Positions 21,840 to 30,879 of a stretch of DNA of 64,000 bases are shown one piece after another (within the stretch, counting starts at the first letter, position 1; each line of letters opens with the position of its first letter). Origin of the DNA: Aphanomyces cochlioides (Eukaryota > Oomycota > Saprolegniomycetes > Saprolegniales > Verrucalvaceae); NCBI GenBank assembly GCA_019828595.1, contig JAHQRK010000001.1:3906001-3970000 (forward strand), read 5' to 3'. The notes below the pieces were generated by a model. It made no database searches. It was not told the DNA's origin and saw only the letters and a program-made list of their open reading frames with translations. A program made the position numbers and the translations under genes.

Positions 21840-23582
21840 ATGCGAAGTGTCCTCCCGCGCACTTCTCGTCTCTTTCCAGCGCTTGCTGTTGCCGCAACGA
21901 CGACGGTAGCACTCTGCAAAGCGCCTCCAGCACAGAAAGAGGAGCCTAAGACGCCAGCGGTCGTGAATGTTCCAGTCGACAAGTCGAAGCATCAACTTCT
22001 CGTGATCGGATCAGGGTGGGGAGCTGTCTCGTTCCTGCGGAATCTCAAGCACGATCCATCGACGCAAGTGACTGTCGTGTCACCGAGAGGCGTGTTTCTA
22101 TACACTCCTCTCCTTCCTGCTGCCACGACTGGCACCGTCGAAGCGCGGTCGATCATTGAGCCGATTCGCCGTCTCATGCCAAAGGGAGCTCGCTTTGTTG
22201 AAGCCTCCTCGACAGATATTGATCCTGTTGCCAAGACTGTCACTTGTGAGTCTGCGCTCTCGCCTGGGAAATCCTTCTCGCTCTCGTTCGACACTCTGGT
22301 CGTTGCTGTCGGCTCGGTTGCGAACACATTTGGCGTCCCAGGCGTCCATGAGCATTGCCATTTTCTGAAATCCTACGACGATGCCACTGGTATTCGCAAT
22401 ACGATCCATGAGCGTTGGGAGCAAGCAGCATTGCCGACAACAACACCCGAGGAACGCAAGCGTCTCCTGACTTTTGTCGTCTGCGGCGCGGGTCCAACTG
22501 GAGCTGAACTTGCTGCTGAATTGCAAGACCTCTTCACCTCTGACTTGGCCAAGGAATACCCCGACATCGTGCATGAAGCTTCTGTCATCGTGATTGAAGC
22601 AGCATCGCAAGTGCTTTCCATGTTTGACCGACGCATTGCTGACCACGCGACGGCTGCCTTTTCAACCCAAGGCATTGTGACCAAGCTGAATACGCGCGTC
22701 ATCGGCGTGACAGAGCAAGGCGTCGATGTGCTAGATATTCCTACGAATACAAAGTCGACAATCCCTGCCGCCACGGTTGTGTGGGCGACTGGCGTCGGTA
22801 TGCATCCACTGGCGTCGTCCCTCGCCGCCAAGTTGTCGCCACAGACAAATCGTCGAGCGCTCATCGTCGACGAGTGGCTCCGCGTGAAAGGAGCAGAAGA
22901 TCGCATTTTCTGTGTGGGTGATGCAGCGTCGATCGAGCAAAAGCGATCGATCGATCATGCTTCGGACCTCTTTGACGAATTCGACAAGGACGGCAATGGG
23001 TTCTTGGACGTTGGTGAGGTCCACAACCTCCTCAAGCACGCTTCCAAGGCGTATCCGCAGTTCCATGAGCATATTCGCTTGATCCAAACGCATCAGAACC
23101 AACAACATCTCAGCCACTCGACGTTCCAAGAGCTGTCTCTCATGGTGCTCCCGTTCCTGAGCAAAGTCGAATCCTCCGCGATCCAGGACGCATTTGACGC
23201 GGCGGACAAAGACGGCGATCACTTGCTCTCCAAGACTGAATTTGTCGACTTTCTCTCGGCGATGGACAAACATCTCCGTGCGATGCCAGCGACGGCACAA
23301 GTCGCCAAGCAGCAAGGCAAATTCTTGGCTCGATTGGCGAATGCCGGTCGGCTCCACGACGTCGAACACGCCGAGCCGTTCCACTGGAAAGATCACGGCT
23401 CCCTCGCATTCATCGGCGCCGACGAAGCCGTCGCGAATCTCCCTGGCATTGGCATCCTCCAGGGCATCCTCACGGGACTTCTATGGCGTGGCTTTGAGAC
23501 TTCCGGCCAGCAAAGCATTCGCAATCGCGTCGCCGTCGCGACCGATCAAGTCCGCTCCAAGCTCTTTGGCCGAGGTGTTTAA
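21840..23582 (+). CDS. Type II NADH:ubiquinone oxidoreductase with EF-hands
   Basis: Intronless, 580 residues from the methionine that starts a mitochondrial presequence (MRSVLPRTSRLFPALAVAAT); an in-frame ATG at 21777 would add 21 residues. The first dinucleotide fold is LLVIGSGWGAVSFLRNL (FAD), followed by YTPLLPAATTGTVEARSI, and the second is VVCGAGPTGAELAAEL (NADH). Inserted in the C-terminal half are two EF-hands, DKDGNGFLDVGE (canonical) and DKDGDHLLSKTE, as in plant and fungal external NDB-type enzymes facing the intermembrane space and activated by Ca2+. It would pass electrons from NADH to ubiquinone without proton pumping. The absence of introns contrasts with most neighbours. Confidence 0.93.
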   Translation: MRSVLPRTSRLFPALAVAATTTVALCKAPPAQKEEPKTPAVVNVPVDKSKHQLLVIGSGWGAVSFLRNLKHDPSTQVTVVSPRGVFLYTPLLPAATTGTVEARSIIEPIRRLMPKGARFVEASSTDIDPVAKTVTCESALSPGKSFSLSFDTLVVAVGSVANTFGVPGVHEHCHFLKSYDDATGIRNTIHERWEQAALPTTTPEERKRLLTFVVCGAGPTGAELAAELQDLFTSDLAKEYPDIVHEASVIVIEAASQVLSMFDRRIADHATAAFSTQGIVTKLNTRVIGVTEQGVDVLDIPTNTKSTIPAATVVWATGVGMHPLASSLAAKLSPQTNRRALIVDEWLRVKGAEDRIFCVGDAASIEQKRSIDHASDLFDEFDKDGNGFLDVGEVHNLLKHASKAYPQFHEHIRLIQTHQNQQHLSHSTFQELSLMVLPFLSKVESSAIQDAFDAADKDGDHLLSKTEFVDFLSAMDKHLRAMPATAQVAKQQGKFLARLANAGRLHDVEHAEPFHWKDHGSLAFIGADEAVANLPGIGILQGILTGLLWRGFETSGQQSIRNRVAVATDQVRSKLFGRGV

Positions 23583-23675
23583 CGACGATTTTCATCTTCT
23601 TGCATGTTCAAGTCAACGCAACTCGTTGAGATTCGTTCATACTGTAAGCTCAGCGTGCCACGTCATGAGTCCAAT

Positions 23676-23753
23676 CCTCGAATTCCGGATAAATCGTTTT
23701 ATCCGGAATTCGAGGACTCAAAGACGCATCCGGATAATATCCGGATGCGTCTT
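23676..23753. repeat. Two adjacent perfect or near-perfect hairpins
   Basis: The first hairpin (23676-23715) has 18-bp perfect arms, CCTCGAATTCCGGATAAA and its complement, around a 4-nt loop. The second (23721-23753) is a 33-bp near-palindrome centred on TCCGGATAATATCCGGA with arms AAGACGCA...TGCGTCTT. Both contain TCCGGA. They lie about 95 bp after the end of the NDH-2 gene and 155 bp before the EGF-like gene. Confidence 0.8.
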
Positions 23754-23908
23754 TTCGATTCTAGATCGCGACCTTTCGGAAGTTGTTCGACGAAGACGCA
23801 ACCAATGGATCGACCTCGAAGAAGATGACAAATGGCGAGGAAACGTCGGCGAAACGACCTCTGCGAAGAGTCACATGCGTTGGGAAAGCACATTTCCATT
23901 TCCTCGGC

Positions 23909-25131
23909 ATGGCGCGACTCGTGAAAAGTCTCCTCGTGGTGGCGTGTGCTCTCGTGGCGGTCGATGCCGCGTGTCCAAACAAGTGCTCGGGCCACGGCAC
24001 GTGCGGCGCGAACGATATCTGCACGTGTGAGCAAAACTGGATCAACGCCGACTGCTCGGGCCGTCAATGTCCCTTCACGCGCGCGTGGCAAGACACGGCG
24101 AGCTACAACAACGACGCGCACTACTTTGTCGAGTGCGGCGGTCGCGGCGTATGCGATCGCACGACTGGCATCTGCCAGTGCGACGAAGTGTTCACGGGCA
24201 GTGGTTGCCGCCGCCTGCGCTGCCCGAACGACTGCAGTGGCCATGGCGAATGCTTGTTCATCGAAGACTTGGCGGTCTCGACGGACAAACGCGTCAACGG
24301 CAACGCGGCGTTCACGACGTACTCGAGCTGGGACCGCGAGAAGATCCAAGGATGCAAGTGCGACCCTGGCTGGGAAGGATTTGGCTGCAACCAGCGCGTT
24401 TGCCCCAAGGGCGACGATCCGCTCACGACGGGGCAGTACGACATGTACCAAGCGATCCAGATCACGCATGCGTCGGCCATCAAGTTCATCATCAAGTACG
24501 CCGATCCGTACGGCAACCTCTGGACGACTAGCGAGATTGCCGCCGACGATCCCGCGGCCGACGCTGCCACTTGCACCAACATCCAAACCGCGCTGCAGCG
24601 TATTCCCAACATGGCGCTCAGCTCGCGCATCTTGAATTCCAACCAGATCACCGTCACGACGGGCGACATCAACCCGTACACGCGCAGCACATCCACGATG
24701 GGAGCTGCGATCGCCGACGCTGCCGGGGCCACGCAATGCATCATCTACTTTCCCGCCGCGCCAGGCACGACCGGCTTGCAAACCTTGCTCCAGGTCGACG
24801 TGACCGCCTACACGACCGCCGGCAGTCAGCCCTAGTACGATCCTTCTCCTCCTTCCGTCGCTGACTTGCTCTCTTCTCTAGCTCGGCTGGCGCTGGTGCT
24901 GTCTCCACGTCGGTGGCCGTCTACGAGCATATTCCAGGCACGATTGCCGCGGGGGCGTACACGCGGCCGCTCACGGAACTCGCGACGTGCTCCAATGTAA
25001 GTCAACCGTCCATTGCAGTCTTGAGCTCTTTCTCACCATAGCGCGGCCAATGCAACGGCGAAACCGGCGAGTGCAAGTGCTACCCAGGACACAAAGGCCT
25101 TGCGTGCGAGCTCCAGGAAGCGCTCGTGTAA
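23909..25131 (+). CDS. Secreted EGF-like / tenascin-type protein
   Basis: Three exons (23909-24834, 24882-24996, 25042-25131) encode 376 residues. A signal peptide (MARLVKSLLVVACALVAVDA) leads into Cys-rich EGF-like modules of the CxxxCSGHGxC type: CPNKCSGHGTC, CGGRGVCDRTTGICQCDE, CPNDCSGHGECLF and CKCDPGWEGFGC. A Cys-poor middle of about 190 residues follows, and a final EGF module spans the last splice site (CSNRGQCNGETGECKCYPGH). Secreted or wall-associated; such proteins are common in oomycetes and their ligands are unknown. GC content is higher than that of its neighbours. No membrane anchor is seen at the C-terminus. Confidence 0.85.
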
Positions 25132-25197
25132 GAAGACATGGAGCTCAAGTTTGTTGCATTTCAGTTGTAAAAAGATGTTCGTCTTGATGCATTTCCT

Positions 25198-25809
25198 TCA
25201 TGGTGATGTCGCTGCGGTGGAGGTTGCAGCGCAGACGTCGACGACGTGGGTCCAAATGACTGCCGCCGCTTCTTCCGGTGACAAGTGCGTCACGTTGAGA
25301 CGCAGCGGATGCGGCACTTGTTCGTAGATTGTCCTCGTCGTGTGGAAGAGTTGGAGCTCGTCTGTCCGCGTGAGCTTCTTCCCGATGCGTTCGTCCGTCA
25401 CGAGGCGCCGCTTGTTCTCTTCCAAGTCGCAGTCGAGGAGGATCCCAATCACGCGGATCTCGTGGCGCTTGGCCGCTTCATGGACGCGCTGGAACACACC
25501 GAGATCATGCTCACCGCCAGCGTGAGATCCCGTCACGATCGCGAGACGAGACGTCGCTGGATTCGTCTTCAAGTTTTCAAACAGGAGCTCCATCGCATTG
25601 GCATGGATTGCCGCGCGCACGCTCTGGTAGAACTCTCGGCCTTGCGCTCCAACGATTGCTCCAGCGAGGTCAATGATGTGGTGGTTCGAGATGAAGCGAG
25701 CGCCCGGCAACGTCTTCTGCAGCGCTTTCCCAATCGTCTTCTTGCCCGTCCCTGGCCATCCGATGAAGTAAACCAGCACGGGGGCATGCAACGCTTCAAT
25801 CGACGCCAT
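25198..25809 (-). CDS. P-loop nucleotide kinase-like protein
   Basis: Single exon of 203 residues. The Walker A loop is IGWPGTGKKTIGKAL near the N-terminus. Other kinase-like features are FISNHHIIDLAG, VIGILLDCDLEENKRRLVTD (the LID-like region of small-molecule kinases) and a C-terminal LNVTHLSPEEAAAVIW. It resembles the AAA_33/zeta-toxin-like or shikimate/gluconate-kinase superfamily, but the substrate cannot be told. An upstream in-frame ATG (25839) would add 10 residues. Convergent with the EGF-like gene, 66 bp apart. Confidence 0.75.
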   Translation of the reverse strand: MASIEALHAPVLVYFIGWPGTGKKTIGKALQKTLPGARFISNHHIIDLAGAIVGAQGREFYQSVRAAIHANAMELLFENLKTNPATSRLAIVTGSHAGGEHDLGVFQRVHEAAKRHEIRVIGILLDCDLEENKRRLVTDERIGKKLTRTDELQLFHTTRTIYEQVPHPLRLNVTHLSPEEAAAVIWTHVVDVCAATSTAATSP

Positions 25810-25847
25810 CTTCGGAAAGCAAGATGAAAAGTGAGACAAAACGACGA

Positions 25848-26276
25848 GGAAGAAGCGCCGACGCGACTCGCTGGATCCAAGATTTCACCGCCGGCGCAGT
25901 CCGAGGTACGACGTGAGTAATCTGCGCTCAAAACATAGCAGCAGGACGCATCAACGCGCCGTGGAGCCAATCTTTGTCCTCTGTGGATGGAAGGAACCGA
26001 GAAGAAACTCGACGGCGCCGTCAAGATCTCACTGCTCATCACGACGGCGAATTCAACTTGTCATGGCTTTGCCGACGGAAGGAGCTCTCTCGCTCTGGAC
26101 GAAGCAGACGTAGAGCGCGGCTCCCGAGGAGATACAAGGGCACGACTAGCGTCCGTCTGCTATGTTTTGAGCGCAGATTACTGACGTGGGATCTTGGACT
26201 GGGTACAGATTATTGTACACGCCTGCGGTGAAATATTGGATCCTTCGAGTCGCGCTTCTTCCTCGGCGCTTTCTTG
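25848..26276. repeat. Foldback (inverted-repeat) element, about 430 bp
   Basis: Sequence from about 25848 to 25941 returns inverted at about 26157-26276. Matching stretches include GGATCCAAGATTTCACCG (left) against GGATCCAATATTTCACCG (right, complemented), GAAGAAGCG and CGCGACTCG near the outer edges, and a nearly perfect 31-bp stretch with AATCTGCGCTCAAAACATAG as its core (one mismatch). The 215-bp centre holds no gene. This is the form of a foldback element or MITE with long, partly decayed terminal inverted repeats. No target duplication was identified. Confidence 0.65.
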
Positions 26277-26816
26277 CATCCATGACGTAGCTGTCTTATG
26301 TGTAAAAGTCGAGCGCTTCCAGCCGTCGCTGAGTGCGATAGGTGGCGGCATTGGGGACTTCGGTGGACTTGATCTTCGAGTTCATAACAGACGCAGCCAA
26401 GACGACGCGCTTTGTCGATGCCAAGGAGGTCCGTCGCGGCGATGACACCTCTGCGCTGCTGCAGAGAGCTCACTGCTGCTTCCTCCTCTCTGTCTCCAAG
26501 ATCGCCGTTCTTGGTGCTTCTCCGAGCCATTTGAGTTGAAATTCCTTGGACCTTGGCGCATTGAGAGCGCGTAGAGCGTACTGCAGTCCTCGCTGATCTC
26601 CATCTTGCTCTTCCATCTGCTCGGTTCCTTGGATTCACCGCGCTACGACGCATTGTCACCATGGAGCTCATGATGTTGTGTGTGGTTGAAAACGCTATTA
26701 AAATATTTAAATGATTACATACAAACATCAAGATAAAAGTATTAAAATTCATCCCAATACGATTGAACTCGATGCAGTGGGCATGGCATGGGCTTGGAGC
26801 TTGCCGCTCCATCTCC
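26277..26816. other. Intergenic, no gene seen
   Basis: Short minus-strand frames (for example about 26400-26531) have no recognisable domain. From 26690 the sequence is AT-rich with ATTAAAATATTTAAATGA, similar to other promoter-side stretches, about 110 bp before the release-factor start. Confidence 0.4.
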
Positions 26817-27362
26817 ATGGCGCGTTTCTCGCTATCGGCCAAGACGACTGCGGACTCGTCAGCGTGGATGTGCTTTATGAGGAGGAGCTCGTCGTGGCAG
26901 CGTGTCCTGGAGAGCAAAGTCGTCGAGCTGGATGAGAACGACCTCGAGGAAAAGTTTGTCAAAGGCGGCGGAAACGGCGGCCAAAAGATCAACAAAGTGC
27001 GCAACTCGGTCTTCCTCAAGCATATTCCGACAGGTCTCTTCGTCCAGTGTCAGAAGACTCGATCCCTCGACGACAATCGCCGCGTGGCGCGGAAACTCCT
27101 CGTCGCGAAACTGGACGACTTTGTCAACGGCAACGACAGCAAACGCAACACAAAGATCCAAAAAGCGCAAAAGAAGAAGGCCAAGAAGCTCGCCAAGTCA
27201 AGGAAGAAGCATCTCGGCGACGCGATCGATGCGATCTCCGCTGTTAGATCCAAACCAACCAACTTGAATCCCGACGACGAAGAAGATGAAGGCGTGGAAG
27301 ACGAGGACGACGATGAGGAAGGTGAGGAAGAAGACGCCGATTTGCCGCGTCGATCTATTTAA
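26817..27362 (+). CDS. MTRFR: Mitochondrial release factor-like protein (MTRFR/C12orf65 type)
   Basis: Single exon, 181 residues from a start giving a mitochondrial leader (MARFSLSAKTTADSSAW); an in-frame ATG at 26763 adds 18. The hallmark is LDENDLEEKFVKGGGNGGQK, containing the catalytic GGQ, followed by NSVFLKHIPTGLFVQCQKTR and SLDDNRRVARKLLVAKLDDF, which match the short codon-independent mitochondrial family that rescues stalled ribosomes or nascent chains. There is no codon-recognition domain. The basic Lys-rich tail expected for ribosome binding is present and is extended by an acidic Asp/Glu run (DDEEDEGVEDEDDDEEGEEE) that is not typical. Its stop codon overlaps that of ELP4. Confidence 0.9.
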   Translation: MARFSLSAKTTADSSAWMCFMRRSSSWQRVLESKVVELDENDLEEKFVKGGGNGGQKINKVRNSVFLKHIPTGLFVQCQKTRSLDDNRRVARKLLVAKLDDFVNGNDSKRNTKIQKAQKKKAKKLAKSRKKHLGDAIDAISAVRSKPTNLNPDDEEDEGVEDEDDDEEGEEEDADLPRRSI

Positions 27363-28414
27363 AAGGCCAATGGATCTGCCGCTGAGGACGTCGATTGCTT
27401 CTCTGTCTTGTTGCTTCGTGATCCTTCTGGCGGGAGATGCAAATGCTCGAGCTTGAGCTTGCGTCGGTCGCGCTTGATGCCCATCTTGACGCTCTCCACG
27501 ACGTGACTCGTCAACGAATGCGCCGTCGCGAGGCGGTGGACGTAGCAGAGGCCCGAGAAGTCTCTGAGTTCTGGCGGAAGTGTGTCGCCGAGGAAGGAGC
27601 TCATTTCAAAGGCATAGTCACTGAGATTGCGCACGGACTTGACGAGCGGCGCTGGTAAGGCAAACGTCGGCACAGTCATCATGCAGATCGCGCGGTGGCG
27701 ATGGCGAGCCATGAGACCCCGCACGGCGCGGAGGAACTGAAGGAATTGCGCTTCGTGGTCGGCCGTCATGTCGCCATAGAGCCACGGGGAGCCAATGTCG
27801 GCCAAAACAAAGCGAATGACGTCGTTCGGATGGTCGAGGAGCGCTTGTTGCATCGCTGCGAACGTCACGCGGTAGTCGGACGCGGCGAGAACGCGGCATG
27901 TGTCGAGATAGTGCGCTTGGATCGGCTTGGACAAGTCAAAGCTGTGGCAGAAACGCGTGTCGGCGATCGGGAGCTGCTTGTCCGCCGCGTACTTTTCATA
28001 CTGCCATGCAATCTTGAGCTTGTCGCCGCTGCCGCCGCTTTCCTTGACGTCGGCCAGTTGCGCTTTGAGCTGTTTCTGCGCCGTGCTGAGCTCCAGCGGC
28101 AGACTCTCTCGCACGGACGATGCATTGATGTACACGTGCTGCTTGGCGACAAGACCTTCCGCTGCAAAGTACCGCAGCACGTCTGCGCCAAACGATTCAA
28201 ACGCGGGAGGTTCAACCGTGACGATGGTGCCGAGGACGAATCCCCCGCCGATCCACGCATCGAGTTCTCTCAATCCGCTGGAAACCAGCGTCTGGTTGTT
28301 GAGAAATGATTTCGTTCCGCGCGGCAACGCCGTCGACGCTGCTGCTGTGCTTAAAGATCCAGAGGACGGCGCCGCCGCCGCCGCCGCCGTGCCTGCTCGA
28401 CGAAAGCTTGACAT
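27359..28414 (-). CDS. ELP4: Elongator complex protein 4
   Basis: Intronless, 351 residues, the usual ELP4/PAXNEB length. After an Ala/Ser-rich N-terminus comes the RecA-like core typical of ELP4: LVSSGLRELDAWIGGGFVLG, LRYFAAEGLVAKQHVYINAS, VIRFVLADIGSPWLYG, and the C-terminal MSSFLGDTLPPELRDFSG and GLCYVHRLATAHSL. With ELP5 and ELP6 it forms the hexameric ring that helps Elongator modify wobble uridine in tRNA. A canonical Walker A is not seen, as is normal for ELP4. The sequence has an unusually high share of alanine at the start (a GCC run at about 28368-28390). Confidence 0.93.
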   Translation of the reverse strand: MSSFRRAGTAAAAAAPSSGSLSTAAASTALPRGTKSFLNNQTLVSSGLRELDAWIGGGFVLGTIVTVEPPAFESFGADVLRYFAAEGLVAKQHVYINASSVRESLPLELSTAQKQLKAQLADVKESGGSGDKLKIAWQYEKYAADKQLPIADTRFCHSFDLSKPIQAHYLDTCRVLAASDYRVTFAAMQQALLDHPNDVIRFVLADIGSPWLYGDMTADHEAQFLQFLRAVRGLMARHRHRAICMMTVPTFALPAPLVKSVRNLSDYAFEMSSFLGDTLPPELRDFSGLCYVHRLATAHSLTSHVVESVKMGIKRDRRKLKLEHLHLPPEGSRSNKTEKQSTSSAADPLAF

Positions 28415-28696
28415 GATGGAGCTCGACAGTCACTGGTTGGTCAATACTTGTTCGTTTTCACCCTGTCAAAATGAAGTTGCCGTTGCCGTCCATGCGTCCA
28501 TGCCGCTGGATCTCCGCCATGCGCTTCTAGCTAGCGTCTCTAGATGGAGAGTAAGTACGGAAGAAGCTCTAGATCTCGGCAAGAGCGCGCTCGGGAGCTT
28601 GAATCAGCGCCGTGATGGATGCTTTGTCGCCGTGGATTTTCAGCTAATTATCGAAAAATTTTCATTTCCAAGCTGGCGACGACGACGACCGCAACG

Positions 28697-29770
28697 ATGC
28701 CAAGTCCCGTGGAAGCTGTCGCAATGTTCCTCGGGCCTCTGGCAGTGATCGTCGGCGTAATCTTCCTCTCGCCACTCGGCTCGATGTTCAGTGGATCGTC
28801 TGCAATCGCCTGCGTGCTCTTCACCTTCTTGATCCTCCTCCTTCAGTTCCTCGTCGTGCGGCACTCCTCTACCAGCGCGGTCCGGACGACGAAGCAACTC
28901 CACGTCCGACGCAAAGTCCAGCATGGTACGAGCGCAAACGTGGATGAGATCTTCATGCCATGCTTGGATTGTAGCTGGTTCGGGCCTCCTCGTCGTGCTC
29001 GCATCGTTCTACGGCTCGAGTGTTCAAGGTACTGCAACGCATTCGATTCCCCCATGGAGCTACCGTCGTCCGAACATTCCTGACCGCATGTATAGTTGCG
29101 GTCGTTCTCATCTGCTCGGCGGTGGTCTTTTATGTCGTCACGCAACTTCGCAAGCAATACAAAGTGGTCAACCAGACGTATCTCCATGTCTTTGGCCCGA
29201 TCTTGCGCCAACATGAGATCGCCTACCGTCTCCCAGGTACACTCCATGACTCCCATGACGATTTACGAAGCATTGTCGATGCTGCAGGTGCCTTTTGGTT
29301 CCTCCTCGGATGCGCGGGTTCCATGCTTCTCTTCCCAAAGGAAGTCGCGCAACTGAGCATTCTCCATGTAACCTGACGCCTCCTCGCTGCTTTTTCTGAC
29401 GAATATTGTAGTTGTCACTCGGGGATCCATGCGCATCCTTCTTTGGCATCACGCTCGGCGAGAATTCGCCCAAGATGCCCAACGGCAAGACGCTCGCTGG
29501 CGTCATCGGCTGCTTTGTCGTCTGCCTCCTCTGTAACATTGGCTTCTTGTCCGTCGTCGACACCTCCGTTGCCCACCTGGGCTTGCTTCAGGTAACCTTT
29601 GACCGATGGATTGGAGCTGATCGTGCATGCTATTGCAGAAAGCTCTCGTAGTGGTGAGCTGTGCATTGGCTGGCACACTTGGTGAAGCTCTCTACTTGGG
29701 ATGCGACGATAATTTGTCGTTGCCGATCGTCTCAGGACTTGGGATGTCTGTCGTTTGGTGGTTTCTTTAG
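28697..29770 (+). CDS. CTP-dependent lipid kinase family (DGK1/SEC59/VTE5-like)
   Basis: Six exons (28697-28925, 28975-29028, 29096-29236, 29288-29367, 29412-29591, 29639-29770) give 271 residues, a polytopic membrane protein. Hydrophobic helices include AVIVGVIFLSPLGSMF, IACVLFTFLILLLQFLVV, AGSGLLVVLASFYG and VAVVLICSAVVFYVV. The conserved CTP-kinase core is LSLGDPCASFFGITLGE, the Gly-Lys-Thr motif NGKTLAGVIG and the C-terminal acidic CDDNLSLPIVSGLG, as in diacylglycerol kinase DGK1, dolichol kinase SEC59 and phytol kinase VTE5. The exact lipid substrate cannot be chosen. Likely ER or plastid-derived membrane; ER fits an oomycete. Several introns fall inside or next to helices. Confidence 0.85.
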
Positions 29771-30879
29771 GCTTTAGATCGTCTAGACTACACCATATCA
29801 ATAGAATCAAAATGCAAGCTCGTTAAGAGTTGAATGAGGTCGATCAGAGAATTGTAGTCATAGGAATTATCACGAGATCATCACAAAGAGTTTCCTCACT
29901 TCGACCTCGTCAACACTATGTATCGGTAAATAATAGAATGTCGGGACAAAAAGACCAACCACTTCACATGGAGGAAGGATCAGTGAGTATATGTCCACAT
30001 CGCTATGGCAGAATGAAAAATTGGAGACAATCATGGACAAGATTGAACACAGAGTGTGATCTGCATGACAGACAAATGTACATCAGAAATGTTGGGCAAA
30101 AAGCAGTAGGTGCATACGGATGCAGCCGAAGAGACGCACGAAGCACGAAAGTGTGCATCTCGTACTCCCTGCCCAAAGGAATCGCTTTCCGCTGCGATCT
30201 ATGCCCATTGAACGACTAAATCCATCCCGCGGGTTGTTGGACGAGCGGCATTTCTCTCTCTTTCTCGGCGCAAATTCGAAAATGCGCCAATGTCAAAACG
30301 ACTGGAGCCACCAGTCAAACCTCTCTCCACCAATCAAATTTCATTGGGGTTTAGAATATCAAGGGGTGGAGGGTTTAAGGGTTTAGTTTGAAAGGGGTGC
30401 AGTGGTTTATATTGGAGTCATTGGAGAGGCATGAGAAGGAGGAGACGCGGTGCGACTAGCCTTGCACGGAGGAGCAGAGAAGACTCTTTGGACCGTGGAA
30501 TCTTCAATCGATCTGCAATTATTGCCATGGGAGACAGGAGATGGCGACACGACTGCAATTCTTTGAGAAAAGATCCTGTTTGCCAGGCACGACGGTTTTG
30601 AGCTATCAAACCATTAGCCTGCTAGTGCACGAATGCCGCGATTGAGGAGATGGAGAAGCCGTGGATCCTTCGTTGTAAGTATGAGAGTGCGTCTGAAGTG
30701 GCAACAATCGTGTAATGCAAAGAGTTTCCGTCACTGAAACCAGAGACGCCGCATTCTCGACGAGAGGCAAGAGCTCCACGTTGCTTGCTCCAACTTGATT
30801 GCTGGTGACGTCAAGTCAAATACATGAACTGAGGTGACTCAATGTTAAACACACAAGCGACAACTTGTACTGGATGCAT
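29771..30879. other. Intergenic, no gene seen
   Basis: A 129-codon plus-strand frame (29830-30219) has no recognisable domain and is not annotated. Around 30300-30400 the sequence contains CCAATCAAATTTCATTGG and a G-rich stretch, GGAGGGTTTAAGGGTTTAG, that echoes the oomycete telomere unit TTTAGGG for two units only. Confidence 0.4.

Noticed and set aside
22373..23396. Several long minus-strand frames opposite the NDH-2 gene
   Set aside because: The plus frame has both dinucleotide folds and EF-hands; the antisense frames show no features.
23699..24781. 360-codon minus-strand open frame opposite the EGF-like gene
   Set aside because: It is a shadow of GC-rich third codon positions; it is low-complexity Arg/Ala/Val with no domain, while the plus strand has a signal peptide and EGF modules.
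29830..30219. 129-codon plus-strand frame with several Cys residues
   Set aside because: There is no recognisable family, and the Cys spacing does not fit a zinc finger.
30365..30390. Interstitial telomere repeat (TTTAGGG)n
   Set aside because: There are only about two imperfect units; too short to claim.
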